NCBI RefSeq assembly: GCF_001612845.1
Contig: NZ_BDBF01000001.1
Location: 1 to 64,000 of the forward strand
Reading direction: 5' to 3'
From: Nocardia elegans NBRC 108235
GTDB lineage: Bacteria > Actinomycetota > Actinomycetes > Mycobacteriales > Mycobacteriaceae
DNA: 64,000 nt
Shown here: piece by piece, positions 40,120-49,082 of the stretch
How positions within the stretch are numbered: position 1 is the stretch's first letter
Layout: each line of letters begins with the position of its first letter
Position numbers and translations under genes: made by a program
Notes under the pieces: generated by a model
The model's input: the letters and a program-made list of their open reading frames with translations, nothing else
Told to the model about the DNA's origin: nothing
The model's database searches: none

Positions 40120-40527
40120 ATGTTGATCGGCGAACTGGCGGCCCGCACCGGAGTCACTACTCGGGCGCTGCGCTTCTACGAGGACCAGGGACTACTCACC
40201 TCCGGGCGCACCGCCGCGGGATACCGGGAATACGAGGAGGAGGCGGTGGCCCGGGTACGCAACATACGGGAATTGCTTCAACTCGGATTCACCGTCGAGG
40301 ACGTGCGTGCCTTCGCTCCCTATCTGGACCGGGAGCTTCCCGACGTCTTTCCCTACGAGCCACGCTGCGCCTCGGGATATGCAGTGGTCGGAGCGCCACG
40401 GGTGGCGGAGCTGAACGAGCGCATCGCCCGGCTGACACGCCTTCGGGATCAGTTGGTGAGCCGGATGCCGTGGCTCGATCCGGAGCACGTTTCCGGCCAG
40501 CAAGGGGTCAGTCCACCGGGAAGCTGA
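40120..40527 (+). CDS. MerR family transcriptional regulator
   Basis: A 135-residue regulator. Residues 1-70 are the MerR winged helix (LIGELAARTGVTTRALRFYEDQGLL, shortened here to its key features: ARTGV, LRFYE, GYREY). A dimerisation helix follows (RVAELNERIARLTRLRDQL). It has one Cys in the effector part, so a metal-thiolate site is unlikely. GGAGAGG precedes the ATG. It follows the oxidoreductase gene and probably activates that gene's 20-bp-spacer promoter. Its end overlaps the convergent ribonuclease gene by 20 bases. Confidence 0.87.
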   Translation: MLIGELAARTGVTTRALRFYEDQGLLTSGRTAAGYREYEEEAVARVRNIRELLQLGFTVEDVRAFAPYLDRELPDVFPYEPRCASGYAVVGAPRVAELNERIARLTRLRDQLVSRMPWLDPEHVSGQQGVSPPGS

Positions 40528-41950
40528 AGCCGACCACGCGTTTATCCGGGTCCGCGATGTCCAGGCGCACTCGCACCCGCCGGCCTTCGGGCGGTGACCC
40601 GGCGCATTTGGCGAGTACCGGCGGATCGGCGACGAAGATCTCGGCGGATCGGTTGCCGTTGCCCTCGCGGATGACCACCGCCTCGAAAACGTCGCCGAGA
40701 CGTGGTGCGAGCACGGTGGATTCGGTGAGGTCGATGCACGCGCGTTCGAGTTTGCCACCGACCGCGTCGCTGCGCCGCATCGCGTCGGCGGCGGCGCCGA
40801 GCCCGGCGCGAACCCACTGCGGCACCGGGGTGCCCGCGCAGCGAGCCAGGCAGATTTCGGTCGCGTAGCGGTCGGCGAGACGGCGCAGCGGCGCCGTCAC
40901 GTGTGCGTAGGCGGCGCCGATGCCGCTGTGCTGCAACACATCCGGCGCTTGACCGTCGAGCACGGTGTAGGACGCGCCGCGCAGGAGGCTGGTCGCCTCC
41001 GAGTTCAGCACCAGCGCGGCGGGGGTGTTGGGATCGAGTCCGGCCAGCATCCGGCCCACCGGCATACCCGCCGGCCAGCGCACCCCGAGCGCGGCGGCGG
41101 TACGGCGCATGGACGCGATCGCCGAGGCCGGTGGCGCCGGCATGGTGCGCAGCAATCCGATACGGGTATCGGAATCGGTGTCGGCCAACATGATTCGGGC
41201 CGCACAGATGCCCGTGAGCAGCGAGACCTGTTCGTTCCAGTCGTCGGCGGCGGTGCGCGGCTCGACCGCCAACTGCCAGTGTTCGGTGTCGTGGTCGCGT
41301 CCGTCGGGGATCACCGATTGCGCGGGCAGCCGCAGTTCGATCGCGCCGCGGGCCAGCCCGGCCTCGATCCGCAGACGGCCGAATTCCGGCAGTGCGGCGA
41401 TCGAGGGATGCAGGCGGCCGGCGTCGGCATCGGCCTGGACGCCGGGATAGTCGAGGCGGGCGCGGGAACGAACCAGGGCGCGCCGCACCGAAAAGCGTCG
41501 CGGCTCGGCCTTGTCGTCGCAGTCGATCGTCCAGAGCGCGGCGGGACGAACCGCGCCGGGCAGCAGACTCGCCGACCCTTCCGAGAGCACCGGCGGATGC
41601 AACGGCACGGTGCCGTCGGGCAGATAGAAGCTTTGGCCCCGGGCGAGAGATTCCCGCGCGAGCGCCCCGGCGGGCGCGACCACCGCGCCCACATCGGCGA
41701 TGGCGTAGTGCAGCAGGAATCCGGTCGGGGTGCGTTCGAGATGCAGCGCCTGGTCGAGATCCATGGCGCCGGGTGGGTCGATCGTCACGAACGGGATGTC
41801 GGTGCGATCGGCCCGGACGCCCGCGAACGCATCGGCTGCGTCGCGGGCCTCCGAGACCGCCTCGGACGGATATTCCGAGGCGAGTCCGAATTCGGATCGC
41901 ACGGCACCGAAATTCACCGGTGCCGAGACGATCCTGGGATGCAGTTCCAC
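40508..41950 (-). CDS. RNB-domain exoribonuclease (RNase II/R-like)
   Basis: A 480-residue protein made up of an RNB catalytic domain. The active-site stretch reads IDPPGAMDLDQALHLE, where the Asp residues bind Mg, and HYAIADVG follows. AYAHVTAPLRRLADRY is the second RNB signature. Cold-shock and S1 RNA-binding domains of full RNase R are reduced or absent, as usual for the short actinobacterial form. It degrades RNA from the 3' end. GTG start; the longer upstream context gives no better choice. Confidence 0.9.
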   Translation of the reverse strand: MELHPRIVSAPVNFGAVRSEFGLASEYPSEAVSEARDAADAFAGVRADRTDIPFVTIDPPGAMDLDQALHLERTPTGFLLHYAIADVGAVVAPAGALARESLARGQSFYLPDGTVPLHPPVLSEGSASLLPGAVRPAALWTIDCDDKAEPRRFSVRRALVRSRARLDYPGVQADADAGRLHPSIAALPEFGRLRIEAGLARGAIELRLPAQSVIPDGRDHDTEHWQLAVEPRTAADDWNEQVSLLTGICAARIMLADTDSDTRIGLLRTMPAPPASAIASMRRTAAALGVRWPAGMPVGRMLAGLDPNTPAALVLNSEATSLLRGASYTVLDGQAPDVLQHSGIGAAYAHVTAPLRRLADRYATEICLARCAGTPVPQWVRAGLGAAADAMRRSDAVGGKLERACIDLTESTVLAPRLGDVFEAVVIREGNGNRSAEIFVADPPVLAKCAGSPPEGRRVRVRLDIADPDKRVVGFSFPVD

Positions 41951-41965
41951 GCGGGGCGCTGAACC

Positions 41966-42298
41966 TTACTTGAGCGCCAGCATGGTGCCGTTCAGCTGAT
42001 CGAACGGGCCGTACACAGTGAAGACGACGCGGCCGTCGGGGTACTGCGACGACAGGGTCGCCGCGGCATCGAGAGCCTGGCCGAACGAGGCGGCCGACGG
42101 GTGCGGCAGCACCGCGATCGACTGGCCGACGTGGGTCTGGTGGACCCACTGGGTGTCACCGGGGCTGAGGTCCACCTGGACGCCACCCGGCAGCGGAGTG
42201 ACCGCGACCGCGGACGCCGATCCCGCGCCCAGCACCGCCACACCCGACGCAGCTGCGGCGATCAATGCACCGGCCGCCAACTTGCGAACTACTCGCAT
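41966..42298 (-). CDS. Small exported protein
   Basis: A 110-residue protein with a Sec signal peptide (MRVVRKLAAGALIAAAASG, then Ala-rich to AxA near residue 31). The mature part of about 80 residues has no Cys and no recognised domain; it contains VTPLPGGVQVDLSPGDT and ends in GTMLALK. It follows the RNB gene's start by 15 bases in the same direction, so it lies upstream of and may be co-transcribed with it. Function unknown. Confidence 0.72.
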   Translation of the reverse strand: MRVVRKLAAGALIAAAASGVAVLGAGSASAVAVTPLPGGVQVDLSPGDTQWVHQTHVGQSIAVLPHPSAASFGQALDAAATLSSQYPDGRVVFTVYGPFDQLNGTMLALK

Positions 42299-42911
42299 AT
42301 ATACAGAACCTGCTTTCCGACACTCGTAGCACCCATAGCCGCTGCCACCCCCGGCAGCGACACTTCCAACGGCCAACACTGTATGACGTCGGTCACGGTT
42401 CCGGCCACTCCGGGGCGGTTCGTCGCGCAGGACACGCCGGGACCACCCGATTCACCCACATTTGCCGAGAATGCGCCCGCCGCCCGGACCGGGCTGCGAC
42501 CGGGGCGCGGACCGCGCGAAGCTTCGGTGCCTGCGATTTCGCGACCGGCCACCACGACGGCGGCGACACGGTTCCGGTGAGTGCAACGGGGGTCGACGAA
42601 TCGTTTCGAGCGCGAATGCCGACGGCCCGCGACCCGGATCATTCCGGAAAGAAATATCACACCATTCAGAGCGAACGGATATCACTCCGAGGAGTCGGAC
42701 CTACGTCCAGATCACGCTACCGTACGTCGAATCCCCCCGTCGAGTCCGTTTTCCGCTGGGCCTGCGACTGTCCGAGCGCGCTGTTACTGTTGCCGATGGT
42801 GACAGGCCACGGCGTACCCACGGATTCGGGGGTCCGTGCAGTAACGAGAGTGCGCCGCGCGGCGAGAGTCGTCGAGTAATAGTTCCTCGAGTACAAGGAG
42901 TTCCACACCGC
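42299..42911. other. Long gap before the 31-residue ORF
   Basis: This 613-base stretch has no supported gene although a long frame stays open on the plus strand. Its second half is less GC-rich. Near its end are two direct repeats TCGAGTA (42872-42878 and 42887-42893) on either side of a TAATAGT that could be a -10 region, then AAGGAG at 42895-42900. The repeats could be a regulator site for the short ORF that follows. Confidence 0.5.
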
Positions 42912-43007
42912 ATGTCGTCCATCGTCTTCGACTACCTGCTGCCTCTCGTCGGTCCGGAGCAGGCGGCCTACTGGGCCCAGATTCTGGTGATCAACCCCGC
43001 CGGCTGA
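42912..43007 (+). CDS. 31-residue peptide ORF
   Basis: A short frame, ATG at 42912, stop at 43005-43007. AAGGAG lies 11 bases before the start, slightly far. The peptide is hydrophobic and acidic-to-neutral with aromatic residues (starts MSSIVFDYLLPLVG, ends ILVINPAG) and has only two charged residues after the start. It is not recognised. Possible roles are a leader peptide for the SDR gene 100 bases downstream or a small membrane-associated peptide. The base composition of its codons is consistent with real coding, but the support is modest. Confidence 0.42.
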   Translation: MSSIVFDYLLPLVGPEQAAYWAQILVINPAG

Positions 43008-43107
43008 TCACCGCGCGACCGCACCCGGTGCCGGCGGTTCGCCGCGGGCACCGCATGCGGTCGCAAGGCCCGGCTTCGACGACGATCCGACACAGGAGGC
43101 CTCCACC

Positions 43108-43941
43108 ATGACCACCGATCACGTCTGGTTCATCACCGGCACCAGCAGCGGCTTCGGCCGCGCGATCGCGGAGGCGGTGCTGGCCGACGGCGGCAGCGTG
43201 GTCGCCACCGCGCGCAAAACCGAATCCCTTGCCGAACTTCGAGATCGCGCTCCGGAGCGGGTGCTCGTCGCACAGCTGGACGTCACCGACCCGGCGTCGA
43301 TCACCGCGGCGGTCGAGGAGGCGCGAGTTCGGTTCGGCCGCATCGACGTTCTGGTCAACAACGCCGGTTACGGACTGCGCGGCGCGCTCGAGGAATGCGA
43401 CGACGAGCAACTGCGCGCACTGATGGAAACCAATGTCTGGGGCCTGATCTCGGTCACGAAGGCGGTACTGCCGCTCATGCGGGCCCAGCGCAGCGGGCAT
43501 ATCGTGCAGCTGTCCTCGGTCGGCGGCGTGCGCGCCCGTCTCGGTGGAACCCCTTACGCACTCAGCAAATTCGCGGTCGAGGGACTCTCGGAGGGATTGT
43601 CGTACGAGGTCGCGCCGTTCGGCATCAAGGTCACGATCGTGGAGCCGGGACCGTTCCGCACCGACTTCGCCGGGCGATCCATCCAGTGGGCCGAATCGAT
43701 GCCCGAATACGCACCGGTCTTCGCCGAGGAACGCGAGCGCTTCCAGGCCCAGGACGGCGCCCAGCCCGGCGATCCGGCCCGCGCCGCCGCGGCCGTGCTG
43801 CGCGCGGTCGCCATGGACGAGCCGCCCTTGCGGCTGCCGCTCGGCCCGGAGGCATTCGCCGGCATCCGCGCCACCCTGACCCAGCGCCTCGCCGATCTGG
43901 ACGAGCTCGAACCCTGGGCCGCCGACACCGGCTTCCGCTGA
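43108..43941 (+). CDS. Short-chain dehydrogenase/reductase
   Basis: A 277-residue classical SDR. Cofactor loop TGTSSGFG (from residue 9), NNAGYG, catalytic Ser in QLSSVGG and Tyr-Lys in YALSK are all present. The C-terminal half fits the oxidoreductase group often seen in Nocardia and Mycobacterium. Substrate unknown. GGAGG lies eight bases before the ATG inside a perfect 10-bp palindrome (GGAGGCCTCC, 43095-43104). Confidence 0.9.
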   Translation: MTTDHVWFITGTSSGFGRAIAEAVLADGGSVVATARKTESLAELRDRAPERVLVAQLDVTDPASITAAVEEARVRFGRIDVLVNNAGYGLRGALEECDDEQLRALMETNVWGLISVTKAVLPLMRAQRSGHIVQLSSVGGVRARLGGTPYALSKFAVEGLSEGLSYEVAPFGIKVTIVEPGPFRTDFAGRSIQWAESMPEYAPVFAEERERFQAQDGAQPGDPARAAAAVLRAVAMDEPPLRLPLGPEAFAGIRATLTQRLADLDELEPWAADTGFR

Positions 43942-43976
43942 CCACTATCCTCGCCTCGACCGCCGGAGGACCCGAC

Positions 43977-44375
43977 ATGCTGTCCGCGGAAGACCACTTC
44001 GCGATCACCGATCTGATCAATCTGCACGGCCACCTGACCGACAACGGCGATTTCGACGGCTGGCCCGCCCTGTTCGCCGAGGACGTCGTCTACGACGTCA
44101 GCGCCATGGGCGGCGGCGTCCTGGTCGGAATCCCCGCGTGCCGCGACGCCGCGCTGGCGATGGGCGACAACAACCCCGTCGCCCACCACGTCACGAACAT
44201 CGTCATCAACGAGGTCGCCGACGGCACCGTCCGCGCCCTGTCCAAGGGTTTCGGCGTCATGACCGACGGTACGGTCGGCAGCGCCACCTACGAGGACACC
44301 ATCCAGCGCATCGGTGCCGGCTGGAAGATCACCCACCGCATCGTGCGCCCGCGGCGGAAACCGCTGCACCCCTGA
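43977..44375 (+). CDS. SnoaL-like / NTF2-fold protein
   Basis: A 132-residue cone-fold protein. Typical family stretches are ITDLINLHGHLTDNGDFDGWPALFAEDVVYD near the N-terminus (key residues DNGDFDGW) and RIGAGWKITHRIVRPRR at the C-terminus. Such proteins act as small isomerases, dehydratases or ligand-binding proteins. GGAGGA before the ATG supports the start. It follows the SDR gene by 35 bases and is likely co-transcribed, so both may act on the same substrate. Confidence 0.85.
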   Translation: MLSAEDHFAITDLINLHGHLTDNGDFDGWPALFAEDVVYDVSAMGGGVLVGIPACRDAALAMGDNNPVAHHVTNIVINEVADGTVRALSKGFGVMTDGTVGSATYEDTIQRIGAGWKITHRIVRPRRKPLHP

Positions 44376-44449
44376 TCCGGCGCCCTTCCGCTGATCACGG
44401 AACCGGCCAATATTGCTCCGAAGTTGCCGGCGAGGGCGATCATGGAGAC

Positions 44450-44722
44450 ATGAACGCGGAACCGCTACCGCACACCCCCGCCCTGCGACGAATGCTGGAC
44501 GACGCCTCGGCGATCGCGCGCCGGGCGGGCCATACCGCCCTCGGCACCGAACACCTCGTCCTGGCCGGCCTGCAGGACCCGAATTCCACTGTCGCCCAGG
44601 CCTTTCACCGCGCGGGCGCCAATCTGGCGGCGATCTCGGACGCCTTGCACGAAACCCTCCGCAACGGGCCGTACCCGAACCCGACCGAACATCCGGACAA
44701 CGGCGAGGGCTGCGCGCGCTAG
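44450..44722 (+). CDS. Clp N-domain protein
   Basis: A 90-residue protein consisting of about one Clp N-terminal repeat: LDDASAIARRAGHTALGTEHLVLAGL matches the helix pair of the ClpA/ClpC N domain (key residues ARRAGH, TEHLVLAGL). It has no AAA ATPase part. Stand-alone Clp-N proteins may act as adaptors for Clp proteases or copy the N domain to compete for substrates. The end is 14 bases from the convergent monooxygenase gene. Confidence 0.8.
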   Translation: MNAEPLPHTPALRRMLDDASAIARRAGHTALGTEHLVLAGLQDPNSTVAQAFHRAGANLAAISDALHETLRNGPYPNPTEHPDNGEGCAR

Positions 44723-44736
44723 CCGGGTGCGGTCGG

Positions 44737-45042
44737 TCAGCGCAGTGAGATTTCGTCGCCGACCGTGAACTCGGTGACCCGCGCTTCCCGGAGCATCGCC
44801 CCCTGCTCGTCGGACACGCCCGCGCCGCGGAAAGCATCCAGCGCCGCGCGGTCGCTCCACCGTTCCAGGATGTTGATGCGACCGGTGTCGATCAGGTCGG
44901 CCGACAGGGCGAAATCAAGGCATCCGGGAGTCTTCCGCGCCGCGCTCACCACCTCGACGCAGGTCGCCAGATAACGGTCCCGATCGGCCGGGTCCACCCG
45001 CAGGTAGCCGGTGACGATGATCTGCCGAGGCATGGCATCCAT
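44737..45042 (-). CDS. Antibiotic biosynthesis monooxygenase (ABM) domain protein
   Basis: A 101-residue ferredoxin-like ABM protein. The pattern IIVTGYLRVDPADRDRYL, then KTPGCLDFALSADL and ILERWSDRAALDAF, is that of the family (key positions PGC, LERW). Members oxidise aromatic polyketides or degrade haem without a cofactor, but many are unassigned. It is transcribed away from the rnpB gene just upstream and may be read from the same direction. A second ATG nine bases on is possible. Confidence 0.86.
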   Translation of the reverse strand: MDAMPRQIIVTGYLRVDPADRDRYLATCVEVVSAARKTPGCLDFALSADLIDTGRINILERWSDRAALDAFRGAGVSDEQGAMLREARVTEFTVGDEISLR

Positions 45043-45076
45043 GCGGCCAGGGTCTCATGCCGCGAACCCCGAAGGG

Positions 45077-45494
<418 letters not shown>

Positions 45495-45700
45495 GCGAAC
45501 CATTGTGCCGTGCGAGCGGCGCCGAGCGCACATCGGGCCGCGACCGGCATCCGGGCTCGGCCGGGAATCGGCAGCGGCCGTCCCGCGGCGCGCCCTCGGA
45601 CGGGGCGTGGCGCGGTACCGGAGGTTACGCATACAGTGAAGCCGCATTCGCCGTGGAGCGCGTCCCCACAGCGAACCGACGGCACAGAAGGGCAGCGCAC

Positions 45701-46864
45701 ATGGGGTTCGGCGACTTCCAGAACGAGATCTACTTCCAGGGGCTGCGCGGTGTCGTACCGGAGTACCCGGTCGCGTTCGCCGAACTCGAACAGCGCGCGC
45801 AGGCCGCCATGCCGCCCTCGATCTGGTCGTATGTGGCCGGCGGCGCGGGCGACGAGCGCACCCAGCGCGCCAACGTCGCCGCCTTCGACCGCTGGGGGCT
45901 CATCCCCCGCATGTTCGTCGGCGCGAAGGAGCGCGACCTGTCGGTCGATCTGTTCGGAATGACGCTTCCCGCACCACTTTTCATGGCTCCGGTCGGCGTG
46001 ATCGGCCTGTGCGCCCAGGACGGCCACGGCGATCTGGCGACCGCCCGCGCCGCCGCCCGCACCGGTGTGCCGATGGTCGCCTCGACCCTCACCGTCGATC
46101 CGCTCGAGGATGTCGCCGCCGAATTCGGTGACACCCCGGGCTTTTTCCAGCTCTACACTCCCACCGACCGCGATCTCGCGGCCAGCTTGGTGCACCGCGC
46201 GGAGCAGGCCGGGTACAAGGGCATCGTCGTCACCCTCGACACCTGGATCACCGGCTGGCGGCCGCGCGACCTGTCCACCGGTAACTTCCCGCAGTTGCGC
46301 GGACACTGCCTCGCCAACTACTTCACCGATCCGGTCTTCCTCTCCGGTCTGCAGCGCTCACCGGAGGAGGATCCGATGAGTGCGGTGCTGCGGTGGGTGC
46401 AACTGTTCGGCAACCCGCTGCGCTGGGAGGATCTGGCCTGGCTGCGTTCGCTCACGGATCTGCCTGTGATCGTCAAGGGAATCTGCCATCCCGACGATGT
46501 GCGCCGGGCCCGCGACGGTGGCGTGGACGGAATCTACTGCTCGAATCACGGTGGGCGCCAAGCCAATGGCGGACTGCCCGCGCTCGACATGTTGCCCGAG
46601 GTCGTCGCCGCGGCCGAGGGTCTGCCGGTGCTGTTCGACTCCGGAATCCGCAGCGGCGCAGACGTCGTCAAGGCGCTCGCGCTCGGCGCCACCGCGGTCG
46701 GAGTGGGCCGGCCCTACGCCTACGGCCTGGCGCTCGGCGGGGTGGACGGAATCGTGCACGTCCTGCGTAGTCTGCTGGCGGAGGCGGACCTGATCATGGC
46801 GGTCGACGGCTATCCGGCACTGAAGGATCTGACTCGCGAATGTTTGCGTTCCGTCCACCCGTAA
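45701..46864 (+). CDS. Lactate 2-monooxygenase / FMN-dependent alpha-hydroxy-acid oxidase
   Basis: A 387-residue flavoenzyme. The core [19 protein letters not shown] and the catalytic [11 protein letters not shown] (His and Arg) match lactate 2-monooxygenase of mycobacteria, which converts L-lactate and O2 to acetate, CO2 and water in one step; length also fits (about 390). FMN-binding stretches QLYTPTDRD and [12 protein letters not shown] are present. A related lactate or mandelate dehydrogenase role cannot be excluded. The ATG at 45701 is the first that gives the family's N-terminus. The frame stays open upstream into the rnpB region but without family sequence. Confidence 0.88.
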   Translation: MGFGDFQNEIYFQGLRGVVPEYPVAFAELEQRAQAAMPPSIWSYVAGGAGDERTQRANVAAFDRWGLIPRMFVGAKERDLSVDLFGMTLPAPLFMAPVGVIGLCAQDGHGDLATARAAARTGVPMVASTLTVDPLEDVAAEFGDTPGFFQLYTPTDRDLAASLVHRAEQAGYKGIVVTLDTWITGWRPRDLSTGNFPQLRGHCLANYFTDPVFLSGLQRSPEEDPMSAVLRWVQLFGNPLRWEDLAWLRSLTDLPVIVKGICHPDDVRRARDGGVDGIYCSNHGGRQANGGLPALDMLPEVVAAAEGLPVLFDSGIRSGADVVKALALGATAVGVGRPYAYGLALGGVDGIVHVLRSLLAEADLIMAVDGYPALKDLTRECLRSVHP

Positions 46865-46926
46865 TCGTGCCCTGAGCGGGGATCCACGTCTGCGGCCGGG
46901 CGCGCGACCCAGTACGGTATTCGCCC

Positions 46927-47814
46927 ATGGAGCGTGTCGAGGTGGGGTTCGGTTCGGGAAGCGAACAGTGTGCAGCGTGGCTCTATCTTCCGGACGGCCC
47001 GCCCAAACCGCGTCCGCTGGTCATCATGGGGCACGGGCTGGGCGCGAACCGGGAAATGGGTCTGGATCGCTACGCACGCCGGTTCGCTGCGGCCGGAATG
47101 GGCGTGCTGGTCTTCGATTACCGGCATTTCGGGGCCAGCGGTGGTGAACCGCGCCAGCTGATCAACATCGCCCGCCAGCGCGACGACTGGCGCGCCGCGA
47201 TCGCCTTCGCCCGCACCCTCAAGGGCTTCGACGCGACCCGAATCGCGTTGTGGGGCAGCTCCTTCGGCGGCGGACACGTGCTGTCCATCGCACACGAGGA
47301 CGACTATCTGGCCGCGGTCGTGGCACAGTGCCCCTTTACCAGCGGCTGGTCCTCGGCGCTGGCGAAGGGGCCGATCAGCCTCGCCAAGACCGGCACCCTC
47401 GCGCTCATCGACATCCTGGTGGGCCCGATCCGCCGCACGCCGGTGGGCGTGCGACTGGCCGGGCGCAAGCGTTCGGCGGCATTGATGAGCGCCTCCGACG
47501 TGCCCGAGGGTTTCGGCCGCCTCGCCGAGGAGAGCGAGCACTACCAGCCGAAAGTCGCTGCCCGCGTAGGTATGTCGGTGCTGTTCGATTCACCGTGGCG
47601 ACGCACCAAGGGCATCAAGGTGCCGGTGCTGTACGCGGTGTGCGACAACGATTCGGTCGCGCCGGTGGGTCCGACGCTCAAGGCCGCCGAACGCACCAAA
47701 CACGGCATCGTGAAGCGATACCCGATCGGGCACTTCGACATCTACTTCGACGACTGGTTCGAGAAGGCCGTCTACGACCAGACCGAGTTCCTGGTGTCGG
47801 TCCTGCGTCCCTGA
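46927..47814 (+). CDS. Alpha/beta hydrolase
   Basis: A 295-residue cytoplasmic hydrolase with nucleophile elbow GSSFGG (near residue 113) and an early oxyanion motif GHGLGANREMGL. The late Asp and His are in VCDNDSVAP and PIGHFDIYFDDWF. The C-terminal part resembles the dienelactone-hydrolase-like/DUF1100 group. Substrate unknown. TACGGT lies eight bases before the ATG, so the transcript may be almost leaderless. It ends 16 bases from the convergent RNase H gene. Confidence 0.82.
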   Translation: MERVEVGFGSGSEQCAAWLYLPDGPPKPRPLVIMGHGLGANREMGLDRYARRFAAAGMGVLVFDYRHFGASGGEPRQLINIARQRDDWRAAIAFARTLKGFDATRIALWGSSFGGGHVLSIAHEDDYLAAVVAQCPFTSGWSSALAKGPISLAKTGTLALIDILVGPIRRTPVGVRLAGRKRSAALMSASDVPEGFGRLAEESEHYQPKVAARVGMSVLFDSPWRRTKGIKVPVLYAVCDNDSVAPVGPTLKAAERTKHGIVKRYPIGHFDIYFDDWFEKAVYDQTEFLVSVLRP

Positions 47815-47830
47815 CCGTCACGACCGGCGT

Positions 47831-49072
47831 TCAGAGATACGAGGTGTCGTTGACCAGCCGCACCGACGATCCGCCGTCGGGATAGAACTCGGCGATCGAC
47901 AGCGACGCCAGATCCAGATGCAGCCGATACAGCAGCGACGGGCCGACTTCCAGGGCCAATTGCAGCAGCGTCTTGATCGGCGTCACGTGGCTGACCACGA
48001 CGACGTTCTGTCCCGGATACAGCGCGAGCAGATCGCGACGCGCCGCCTCGACACGTTCGCGCACCTGGGCGAAGCTCTCCCCGCCCGGGGCGGGCAGCGA
48101 CGGATCACCGAGCCAGCGCTGATGCAGGTCCGGATCCCGTTGTGCCGCTTCGGTGAACGTCAGGCCTTCCCATTCGCCGAAATCGGTTTCGGTCAGCGCG
48201 TCCAGAACCCGCACCGGGACGTCGAGGGCCTGGGCCGCGGCCTGCGCGGTTTCGCGGGCCCTGCCCAGCGGCGAGGTGACGACCGCCGCGATATCCCCCT
48301 TCGCGGCGAGATATTTCGCGGCGCGGGCGGCCTGTTCCCGGCCGAGTGCGGTGAGGTCCGGATTGCCGCGGCCGGAATACCGTCGCTCCACGGACAATTC
48401 GGTCTGGCCATGACGCAGCAGCAACAGCCGGGTCGGCCGCCCGCGGGCGCCGGTCCAGCCCGGACCGGTTGTCGCCGGGGCCGTCTCCTGCACGACCGGA
48501 TCCTCGTGCGCGGCACGGGCGCCGGCCGCTTCGTCGATCCAGCTCGGCAGCTCCGCCTCGACGCCGCGCGCCGACACCGATTCCTGCGCAGCCGATTCCG
48601 GTTCGGCCACGCTGTCGATCACCGGGCGCTCGGTATCGGCTTCGCGCACCTCCGCGACCACCACCGCATCGTCCATGGCCTCGTTGGCGAGCCGATCGGC
48701 ATGCGAATTCTGCTCGCGCGGAATCCATTGGAAGCCCACCCGATCGAAGCCCGCGACCAGCTGCCGGGCTCGTTCGGCGAGCGGAATCATGGCCGCGTGC
48801 TTGACCTTCCAGCGTCCCGACATCTGCTCGACGACGAGTTTGGAATCCATCCGCACCTCGACGGCGCGCGCGCCCAGTTCCGCCGCGGCCGCCAAGCCCG
48901 CGATGAGACCGCGGTATTCGGCGACGTTGTTCGTGGTGACGCCGAGGTATTCGCGACGTTCGGCGAGGATCGTGGCGTGGTCGGAATCCCAGATCACCGC
49001 GCCGTACCCGGCCGGGCCGGGATTGCCTCGCGAACCGCCGTCGGCCTCCACGATCACGCTGCGTACCGTCAT
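47831..49072 (-). CDS. Bifunctional RNase H / acid phosphatase
   Basis: A 413-residue fusion. The N-terminal 135 residues are an RNase HI-type domain with metal-binding Asp11, Glu50 and Asp74. A Glu/Ala/Pro-rich linker of about 80 residues follows, then a histidine-phosphatase domain starting at LLLLRHGQTELS with the catalytic RHG and a late His in VVVSHVTPIK. The mycobacterial counterpart (Rv2228c) has both RNase H and alpha-ribazole-phosphatase-like activities, linking it to the nearby cobC and cobD genes. The start is ten bases after the zinc-ribbon gene's stop. Confidence 0.95.
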   Translation of the reverse strand: MTVRSVIVEADGGSRGNPGPAGYGAVIWDSDHATILAERREYLGVTTNNVAEYRGLIAGLAAAAELGARAVEVRMDSKLVVEQMSGRWKVKHAAMIPLAERARQLVAGFDRVGFQWIPREQNSHADRLANEAMDDAVVVAEVREADTERPVIDSVAEPESAAQESVSARGVEAELPSWIDEAAGARAAHEDPVVQETAPATTGPGWTGARGRPTRLLLLRHGQTELSVERRYSGRGNPDLTALGREQAARAAKYLAAKGDIAAVVTSPLGRARETAQAAAQALDVPVRVLDALTETDFGEWEGLTFTEAAQRDPDLHQRWLGDPSLPAPGGESFAQVRERVEAARRDLLALYPGQNVVVVSHVTPIKTLLQLALEVGPSLLYRLHLDLASLSIAEFYPDGGSSVRLVNDTSYL

Positions 49073-49082
49073 CGCCGGCCCG

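Noticed and set aside
42462..42911. Upstream extension of the 31-residue ORF to 181 codons
   Set aside because: Translation is Arg/Pro-rich without domains, and AAGGAG lies just before the internal ATG.
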